Below, in pieces: positions 1 to 4,476 of a stretch of DNA of 5,845 bases. The position numbers and the translations under genes are program-made. Origin of the DNA: Chloroflexota bacterium (GTDB lineage Bacteria; Chloroflexota; Dehalococcoidia; SAR202; UBA11138); the NCBI GenBank assembly GCA_022566975.1, contig JADFHV010000054.1, positions 4,266 to 10,110 on the forward strand, written 5' to 3'. The first letter of the stretch is position 1, and each line of letters opens with the position of its first letter. Below the pieces are notes generated by a model. That model saw only the letters and a program-made list of their open reading frames with translations. It searched no databases and was not told the DNA's origin.

Positions 1-1
1 G

Positions 2-82
2 CAGGAACGGCAGCGACTGATAGAGGAGGTAGATCCAGATGTTCGGCCCCTCCTCGGCCCGGGCCCGAAGGGCTCACAATGA
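2..82 (+). CDS. C-terminal end of an unidentified upstream gene (partial)
   Basis: Reading from base 2 gives an open frame whose translation, QERQRLIEEVDPDVRPLLG followed by PGPKGSQ, ends at TGA 80-82. It looks like an ordinary charged, helical protein tail ending in a flexible Gly/Pro stretch. The other two + frames give less protein-like sequence: frame 3 stops almost at once, and frame 1 is rich in Gly, Arg and Pro. Too little is visible to name a family. The next gene begins 40 nt further on in the same direction, so the two may be co-transcribed. The alternative is that this short frame is open by chance. Confidence 0.5.
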   Translation, partial: QERQRLIEEVDPDVRPLLGPGPKGSQ

Positions 83-110
83 CAGATGGACGCGGCCAGT
101 GCCACATTAC

Positions 111-117
111 GGAGGTG
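111..117 (+). promoter_or_regulatory. Shine-Dalgarno site that decides a TTG start
   Basis: GGAGGTG lies a few bases upstream of TTG at 123-125, with 7 nt between GGAGG and the TTG. It is a strong ribosome binding site and argues that the following gene starts at this TTG. An ATG at 39 in the same frame also has a GAGGAGGT-type site near 23-30, but it would overlap the upstream gene's tail and add 28 residues of Arg/Pro-rich, low-quality sequence. Confidence 0.6.
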
Positions 118-122
118 ACGAG

Positions 123-407
123 TTGACGAACGGACCTGACCGCAAGGTCCCCAGGCCCTTCAGTCTCCACTGGGGCGGGGGGCTCATCGTGGAGGAGGCG
201 TCGCACGTCGGCGAGCACCACAGACCCGCGCTGCAGCTCCTCGAGTTCGAAGACGGCTCGCTGAGCGTCCGCTTCTGCTACTACGACCACGCCGGCAGGT
301 TCCAGCGGAGTCCCTTGATACTGGGGCGGGACGATGTGTCCGGCCTGCGCGACGCCCTGGCCGAGACGCCTCGTCTGCGATCGGTGCTGGCGCAACTGAC
401 CGGGTGA
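123..407 (+). CDS. Small protein of unknown function (94 aa)
   Basis: I do not recognise a named family. From the TTG start the protein has 94 residues. It has a polar N-terminus, a core with PFSLHWGGGLIVEEA, then HRPALQLLEFEDGSLSVRF and CYYDHAGRFQRSPLIL, and a helical, Leu-rich end (RLRSVLAQLTG). The alternating hydrophobic and polar residues in the middle suggest a small beta sheet followed by a helix. There is no signal peptide or membrane segment, so it is probably cytoplasmic. Its protein-like composition, strong ribosome site and clean stop make it a credible gene. A longer form from ATG 39 (122 aa) is possible but less likely. A palindrome and a promoter separate it from the dgt cluster downstream, so it probably belongs to the transcription unit to its left. 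Confidence 0.7.
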   Translation: MTNGPDRKVPRPFSLHWGGGLIVEEASHVGEHHRPALQLLEFEDGSLSVRFCYYDHAGRFQRSPLILGRDDVSGLRDALAETPRLRSVLAQLTG

Positions 408-453
408 GCGACGCATAGCGCTGCCGGAAAACCGGTCGTGGAGATATGCGCTG

Positions 454-481
454 GTAGGGGCCCACGGCCGTGCGCCCCTAC
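454..481. repeat. 28-nt near-perfect palindrome, REP-like or terminator-like
   Basis: The arms GTAGGGGC (454-461) and GCCCCTAC (474-481) are exact inverted complements. Between them lies a second palindrome, CACGGCCGTG (463-472). One C-C mismatch (462 against 473) is the only break in the dyad. A transcript would fold into a very stable GC-rich hairpin. No T-run follows, so it is not a textbook intrinsic terminator. GTAGGGGC...GCCCCTAC palindromes are a common dispersed intergenic type in many bacteria, which fits its place between two transcription units. Whether it is repeated elsewhere in this genome cannot be seen here. Confidence 0.65.
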
Positions 482-557
482 GGTGTGACAGGCTTGCGCG
501 ACTGGCCGGGCGACGAAGCGACCCGCGGGAAATCAGGCCATCCGACCTGAAATCCTA

Positions 558-566
558 TGCTATAAT
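558..566 (+). promoter_or_regulatory. Extended -10 promoter for the dgt-dnaG-rpoD cluster
   Basis: TGCTATAAT is a perfect extended -10 element (TGn followed by the consensus TATAAT). The hexamer 17 nt upstream (538-543, CCATCC) does not resemble TTGACA, which is tolerable for extended -10 promoters. Transcription would start near 572-574, upstream of dgt. The ATG at 565 lies inside the -10 element, so it would not be in the transcript from this promoter. It is the only good housekeeping-type promoter seen in an intergenic position in the window. Confidence 0.6.
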
Positions 567-663
567 GCCAGGAGCGGCGCTATGGCCGCCGATGTGGACA
601 GCCGGAACCACTGGACTCGGTCATCGCAAGCTACTTGCACAAGAACACCTTCCCTCGAACGCC

Positions 664-1740
664 GTGATCACCGCCTCTGTCCGCCATCACCTGGAGGAGA
701 GGGAGGAGTTGCTTTCACCCTACGCCTCCAGGTCCGCGCGCAGCCGGGGCCGCGAGCGCCCCGAGGAGCCTTCCCCTCTCCGCACAGAGTTCCAGCGTGA
801 CCGCGACCGCATCATCCACTGCAAGGCCTTTCGACGCCTGAAGCACAAGACCCAGGTATTCATAGCCCCGCTGGGCGACCATTACGTCACGCGTCTCACC
901 CACACGCTGGAGGTGGCCCAGATCGCCAGGACCATCGCCCGGGCGCTGGACCTCAATGAGGACCTCACCGAGGCCATGTCGCTTGGCCACGACCTGGGCC
1001 ATACTCCCTTCGGTCACATCGGCGAAGACGAGCTGAACGTCCTCAGTCCGGCGGGTTTTCGCCACAGCCGTCAGAGCCTACGGATAGTGGAACAGCTGGA
1101 GAAGGATGGCCAGGGCCTCAACCTGACCTGGGAGGTCCGCCAGGGGATCGTGTCCCACTCCAAGCCCAGGGGCGATTTTCTGGATGGGGACGACACGGAC
1201 GAGCTCACGCTCGAGGGTCAGATCTGCCGGATAGCCGACGCTGTCGCGTACCTGAACCACGACCTGGTAGACGCCTTCCGGGCCGGGATCCTGGCGCCGG
1301 AGGACCTGCCCCGCGAGGTTGTCGAGGTCCTGGGCTCGAGACACTCGAAGCGCATCGACGCCATGGTGAGCGATATCGTCGAGAGCTCCTGGCGTGCCGC
1401 CGGCCGCGACGGGCCGGGTCCCGGCCAGCGCCCGGTCATCACCATGGGCGCGCAGGTGAGACAGGCGGTGAACACCCTGCGGGAGTTCATGTTCGAGACC
1501 GTTTACGTGCCCGAGGACCGTGGCGAGGAGGGGCGGGCCGCCCGGCGAGTCGTGCGGCTGCTCTATGAGCACCTGAACGACAACCGCGACGATGTTCCAC
1601 CCGAGTATGACCTCAGGAGGGGCTCAGACGACGGCGCCGTCGTGGACTATCTGTCCGGTATGACCGACCGGTACGCTCTCCGTGTCGCGGAGAAAATCCG
1701 ACCGGGTGTAGCAGAGATTTTTCGGTCCAGACTGCTATAA
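664..1740 (+). CDS. dgt: Deoxyguanosinetriphosphate triphosphohydrolase-like protein (HD domain)
   Basis: This is a dGTPase-family enzyme that hydrolyses dNTPs to the deoxynucleoside and triphosphate, a cytoplasmic role in controlling nucleotide pools. From the chosen GTG start it has 358 residues, typical of the shorter dgt subtype. The family's N-terminal signature is present: LSPYASRSARSRGRERPEEP, then FQRDRDRIIHCKAFRRLKHK. The metal-binding HD residues are all visible: H80 in RLTHTLEVAQ, H109-D110 in GHDLGHTPFGHIGEDE, and D192 in RIADAVAYLNHD. The start is uncertain. ATG 565 lies in the promoter's -10 box. ATG 592 has no well-spaced ribosome site and would add 24 residues unlike the family. 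GTG 664 gives a natural N-terminus (MITASVRHHLEEREELL) but also lacks a clear ribosome site. TTG 709 has a strong GGAGG but would cut conserved residues. The stop overlaps the next start (TAATG). Confidence 0.93.
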   Translation: MITASVRHHLEEREELLSPYASRSARSRGRERPEEPSPLRTEFQRDRDRIIHCKAFRRLKHKTQVFIAPLGDHYVTRLTHTLEVAQIARTIARALDLNEDLTEAMSLGHDLGHTPFGHIGEDELNVLSPAGFRHSRQSLRIVEQLEKDGQGLNLTWEVRQGIVSHSKPRGDFLDGDDTDELTLEGQICRIADAVAYLNHDLVDAFRAGILAPEDLPREVVEVLGSRHSKRIDAMVSDIVESSWRAAGRDGPGPGQRPVITMGAQVRQAVNTLREFMFETVYVPEDRGEEGRAARRVVRLLYEHLNDNRDDVPPEYDLRRGSDDGAVVDYLSGMTDRYALRVAEKIRPGVAEIFRSRLL

Positions 1741-2009
1741 TGCCCGCCACAACCCTCACCGACAAGATACGCGCCCGCGTCGTAGGCAATCACCTGAGGC
1801 TGATCCACGAGCACCTGGAGGCGATGCAACGAGATGCCCATGGTCTCGAGTACGACCCCTGGAAGCGCGAGGTCGACACTCTCTGGAAGCGTACCTTCGA
1901 GCAGATAAACCACATGAGCCCACGTCCTCAGGAGGCCGCCCTGGCTACCATCAGGGAGCCGTGGACGAGCTACGTGGCCCACTACGCGCTCTCACACGAG
2001 AGCTCCTAG
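1740..2009 (+). CDS. Small helical protein of unknown function (89 aa)
   Basis: I cannot assign a family. The ATG overlaps the dgt stop by one base (TAATG), a typical translational-coupling arrangement, so this product is probably made in proportion to dgt. The 89 residues are charged and predicted by eye to be mostly alpha-helical (KIRARVVGNHLRLIHEHLEA, then WKREVDTLWKRTFEQIN). There are three Trp and several His residues but no cysteines, and no signal peptide or membrane segment. The C-terminal segment EPWTSYVAHYALSHESS looks structured up to its last few residues. It may be a lineage-specific partner of the nucleotide or replication proteins encoded around it, but that rests on position only. 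Confidence 0.7.
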   Translation: MPATTLTDKIRARVVGNHLRLIHEHLEAMQRDAHGLEYDPWKREVDTLWKRTFEQINHMSPRPQEAALATIREPWTSYVAHYALSHESS

Positions 2010-2014
2010 GGGAG
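2009..2014 (+). promoter_or_regulatory. Shine-Dalgarno site selecting a TTG start
   Basis: GGGGAG begins at the last base of the previous gene's stop codon and sits 6 nt before TTG 2021-2023. This favours TTG 2021 over the in-frame GTG at 1961, which would overlap the upstream gene by 49 nt. Confidence 0.55.
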
Positions 2015-2020
2015 CGTCCT

Positions 2021-2401
2021 TTGTCCCACGAAGACGGAGATGGCCGAGGGAACCTGGAGCCGGACCTGGAGCAGGCCCGCCACACGGCTAACGTTGCTCA
2101 TAACGTCGTTGTCAAATTCAAGGAGATGGGGCTCCCGCCGGACCTGGACCCTGAGCTGGCAGCTCTCTGCACCGATCTCGGCGACCTCTGGGGCGCGGAG
2201 AGGCGGCTGTCTGCCGATCTCGAGGGACTGGTGAAGTCGCCCCACGATTGGGAGGCCGCCGGCGACTCTCTCCTGGACCTGAAGGCCAGTCTGGACCACA
2301 TCGCCTGGCACTTGAAGAGCGTTCGTAGACCCCTCAATAGGATCGTCCGGTTCGCGTATCGGGAGGCCCTGGCGGGTCAGGACTCTGACGACAGCCGTTA
2401 G
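2021..2401 (+). CDS. Small helical protein of unknown function (126 aa)
   Basis: I do not recognise this protein. From TTG 2021 it has 126 residues: a short acidic, flexible N-terminus (SHEDGDGRGN), then an almost entirely helical body. Helices are suggested around LEQARHTANVAHNVVVKFKE, PELAALCTDLGDLWGAERR, LSADLEGLVKS, WEAAGDSLLDLKASLDHIAW and HLKSVRRPLNRIVRFAYREA. The regular spacing of Leu, Ala and Trp would suit a four- or five-helix bundle. There is no signal peptide or membrane segment, and it has one cysteine. It starts 11 nt after the previous stop, with a ribosome site, so it is part of the same unit. GTG 1961 is an alternative start giving 146 aa. A role alongside dgt and primase is possible from context only. 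Confidence 0.72.
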   Translation: MSHEDGDGRGNLEPDLEQARHTANVAHNVVVKFKEMGLPPDLDPELAALCTDLGDLWGAERRLSADLEGLVKSPHDWEAAGDSLLDLKASLDHIAWHLKSVRRPLNRIVRFAYREALAGQDSDDSR

Positions 2402-2423
2402 CCGTCAATCTGATCTGGGGTGT

Positions 2424-2428
2424 GGAGG
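2424..2428 (+). promoter_or_regulatory. Shine-Dalgarno site selecting ATG 2437
   Basis: GGAGG lies 8 nt before ATG 2437, an ideal distance. The in-frame GTG at 2422 overlaps this site and has no good ribosome site of its own, so ATG 2437 is preferred. Confidence 0.6.
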
Positions 2429-2436
2429 CAATCAGC

Positions 2437-2637
2437 ATGGCCTCGATTTGGGAGACTTCTTGCCAGTGCGGGAACACGGCGAGGGTTGAGCTCGTCGGTG
2501 AACCCGGGAACCAGACGGTGCGGGTCGGCTGTGAGGACCACTGGTTTGAGCTTCCGGCGCAGGCGCTGAGCGCCGAGCTTGCAAAGCTCGAGTCGGCTAC
2601 ACGAGAGGGCACCGAGGGGTCGGGCCAATCAGAATGA
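2437..2637 (+). CDS. Small Cys/His protein, possibly metal-binding, coupled to dnaG (66 aa)
   Basis: Function unknown. The 66-residue protein contains C9-x-C11 (TSCQCG) and C32-x2-H35 (VGCEDHW). This arrangement could hold one zinc ion in a small ribbon-like fold, with a beta-rich segment between the pairs (ARVELVGEPGNQTVRV). A single helix follows (LSAELAKLESAT) and then a polar, probably disordered tail (REGTEGSGQSE). The start at ATG 2437 is chosen for its GGAGG site. A GTG at 2422 would give 71 aa. The stop overlaps the dnaG start as ATGA (2634-2637), so translation is probably coupled to primase. Metal binding is inferred from residue spacing alone, and the CxC/CxxH pattern is not a standard zinc-finger signature that I can name. 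Confidence 0.72.
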   Translation: MASIWETSCQCGNTARVELVGEPGNQTVRVGCEDHWFELPAQALSAELAKLESATREGTEGSGQSE

Positions 2638-4442
2638 GCGTTGTTGACGACATAAAGACCCGGCTCGACATCGTCGAGACCGTCTCGGGCTACGTGGCGC
2701 TGAGCAAATCGGGACGGTACTTCAAGGCGCAATGTCCGTTCCACACCGAGAAGACTCCGTCCTTCGTCGTCAACCCGGAGCGGCAGGGATGGCACTGCTT
2801 CGGCGCCTGCGCCACGGGGGGCGACGTCTTTTCCTTCGTGATGCGCATGGAGGGGCTCGATTTCGGCGACACGCTTCGCCTTCTGGCCGACAAGGCCGGA
2901 GTGGCCCTGTCCCAGGGACGCGATAGCGACAAAAGCGACGTGCTTCACCGCATCAACCGGGTCGCCGCGCGGTTCTACCGAGACGTACTGGCGTCTCCCC
3001 AGGGCCGTCACGCGAAGAGCTACCTGGAGGAGCGTGGGGTCGACGATGAGGCGGCGTCAACCTTCGAGCTGGGCCTAAGCCCATCTGGATGGGAAGAGCT
3101 GAAGTCGCATCTCGTCGCCCTGGGCTTCGCCGAGAGCCAGGCGGTCGAGGCCGGTCTCCTGCACCGGAACGAGGACGGAAGCAGTCGGGACTTCTTCCAC
3201 GGGCGGCTCATGTTCCCCATCCACAACCGGCGGGGCGAGATCGCTGGATTAGGGGCGCGGGCGCTGGACGACTCGATGCCCAAATATATCAACACTCCCA
3301 GGACCCCGATCTTCGATAAGCGCGGTATGCTCTACGGCCTCCATCTGGCTTCCGAGGCGATCAGGGACGAGGGCACGGGCATCATAGTAGAGGGCTACAT
3401 GGACGCCATCGCGGCCCACCAGCATGGGTACGCCAACGTCGTCGCCTCGATGGGGACCGCCGTCACACAGCAGCAGGTATCCCAGCTAAAGTCCCTGGCC
3501 AGCAGCTTCGTGCTCGCTCTTGACCCCGACGCCGCGGGGCAAGAGGCCACCGTGCGGAGCCTGGAGTCCTCTTGGCGCGTCCTCGGGCGTCAAGAGTCGG
3601 GTGTCCGGCACGGGTCGGTCGGAATGCTCTACCAGCGAGAGCCGTTGACGCTGAGGATTGCGGCTCTGCCGGAGGGCCGTGACCCCGATAGTCTGATCCG
3701 CCACGATCGGTCGGAGTGGGAGCGCCTGACGCGGGAGGCAATTCCCTTGATGGACTTCCTCATTCCGGCGGTGACCTCCAGGCTCGACACCAGCACGGGA
3801 CAGGGCAAGACGCAGGCGGTCGAGACGCTGTTCCCCATAATCGCGTCCACGGAGAACGACTTCGACCAGGAGCGTTATTTTCGTAAGCTCGCCGAGGCCA
3901 TAGGCGTGAGCGAGGAGTCGCTGAGGGCCAGTATCGGTGGGCTCAGGAAGTCCTCTGTGTACCGCGCCGGGCAGCGCACCCGTCGGGACTCGGACGCGCA
4001 GATCACGGCTTCCCCTCTCACGGGGAACCCGGACGAGGTCCTGGAAGAGTATACCCTCCTGCTCCTCCTCGACAGGCCGGACCTCAAGGATAGAGTGCCG
4101 GATGACGCCCTGGAATACCTCCATAGAAGCGAGTACAGAGAGATATTTACGCGGTTGCTAAGCTGCTCTACAATAGATCAGCTCAGAGACTCGCTGGACG
4201 GGTCTTTGCACGATGAGCTAGGCCGCCTTCTCGAGAAGGAGTTGGTCACGGCGGAAGGAAGTGAACGAGAGGCGGCGCTGGCTGAGTGTCTGCAACGTTT
4301 GGAGAGACGCCACCTCCGTGACCTCCAGCAGGAGCTGCTGGCCACGGACGACGCGAGCATCCCGCCCGAAAGAGAGTTGGAGCGCCCGGTCGTGGACGTA
4401 AACGCCGCGATCAAAGAGTCGTTTTCACCACGGGCCCACTGA
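2634..4442 (+). CDS. dnaG: DNA primase DnaG
   Basis: DnaG makes the short RNA primers for lagging-strand and origin synthesis and is recruited by the replicative helicase DnaB. All domains are visible in the 602 residues, the usual length. The N-terminal zinc domain has C34-P-F-H37 and C55-FGA-C59 (QCPFHTEKTPSF, WHCFGACATGGD). The RNA polymerase core follows (FHGRLMFPIHNRRGEIAGLG, KYINTPRTPIFDKRGMLYGL). The TOPRIM catalytic motifs are E253-GYM-D257 and D297-P-D299 in LALDPDAAGQEA. The C-terminal part from about residue 440 is helical (LLLLDRPDLKDRVPDDALEY, ECLQRLERRHLRDLQQELL), as expected for the DnaB-binding domain. The start ATG overlaps the previous stop (ATGA) and has only a distant GAGGGG (2614-2619), consistent with translational coupling. 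The zinc knuckle has three residues between its last two cysteines instead of the more familiar two. Confidence 0.97.
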   Translation: MSVVDDIKTRLDIVETVSGYVALSKSGRYFKAQCPFHTEKTPSFVVNPERQGWHCFGACATGGDVFSFVMRMEGLDFGDTLRLLADKAGVALSQGRDSDKSDVLHRINRVAARFYRDVLASPQGRHAKSYLEERGVDDEAASTFELGLSPSGWEELKSHLVALGFAESQAVEAGLLHRNEDGSSRDFFHGRLMFPIHNRRGEIAGLGARALDDSMPKYINTPRTPIFDKRGMLYGLHLASEAIRDEGTGIIVEGYMDAIAAHQHGYANVVASMGTAVTQQQVSQLKSLASSFVLALDPDAAGQEATVRSLESSWRVLGRQESGVRHGSVGMLYQREPLTLRIAALPEGRDPDSLIRHDRSEWERLTREAIPLMDFLIPAVTSRLDTSTGQGKTQAVETLFPIIASTENDFDQERYFRKLAEAIGVSEESLRASIGGLRKSSVYRAGQRTRRDSDAQITASPLTGNPDEVLEEYTLLLLLDRPDLKDRVPDDALEYLHRSEYREIFTRLLSCSTIDQLRDSLDGSLHDELGRLLEKELVTAEGSEREAALAECLQRLERRHLRDLQQELLATDDASIPPERELERPVVDVNAAIKESFSPRAH

Positions 4443-4464
4443 GGAGAAGTTCTACTATCACAAT

Positions 4465-4474
4465 GAGGACAGGA
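4465..4474 (+). promoter_or_regulatory. Ribosome binding site for rpoD
   Basis: GAGGACAGGA precedes ATG 4477. GAGG lies 8 nt from the start. A second GAGGAG lies at 4441-4446, overlapping the dnaG stop. The site supports ATG 4477 as the sigma start and fits the sigma N-terminus. A five-codon frame (ATG 4463 to TGA 4480) overlaps the start as ATGA. Confidence 0.55.
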
Positions 4475-4476
4475 AC

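Larger units (their letters stand above)
408..663 (+). other. Intergenic spacer between the 94-aa gene and dgt
   Basis: I see no convincing protein gene in this stretch. It holds a small CCGG-AAAA-CCGG hairpin (424-435), a 28-nt palindrome (454-481) and an extended -10 promoter (558-566). The bases after the promoter, about 573-663, would be the leader of the dgt transcript. An open frame from ATG 582 with a nearby GGAG is discussed in the findings but is not supported as a gene. Confidence 0.6.

Noticed and set aside
424..435. CCGG-AAAA-CCGG hairpin
   Set aside because: The 4-bp stem is too short to support a regulatory or terminator role on its own.
582..800. 72-codon + strand frame with a nearby GGAG, overlapping the start of dgt
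   Set aside because: The sequence is Arg/Ser/Pro-rich and most of it lies over dgt coding sequence. It is kept only as a possible regulatory upstream frame in the findings.
2562..2590. Two adjacent short hairpins (GGCGC-TGA-GCGCC and CGAGCTT-GCA-AAGCTCG)
   Set aside because: They lie inside the coding sequence of the small Cys protein, with no T-run after them. Stems of 5-7 bp are common by chance at this GC content.
2334..3011. 225-codon - strand frame across the small Cys protein and the start of dnaG
   Set aside because: It is antisense to two well-supported genes, has no family features and no ribosome site that I could see.
3486..4124. 212-codon - strand frame inside dnaG
   Set aside because: It is a shadow of the primase gene with low-complexity Arg/Gly/Leu composition.
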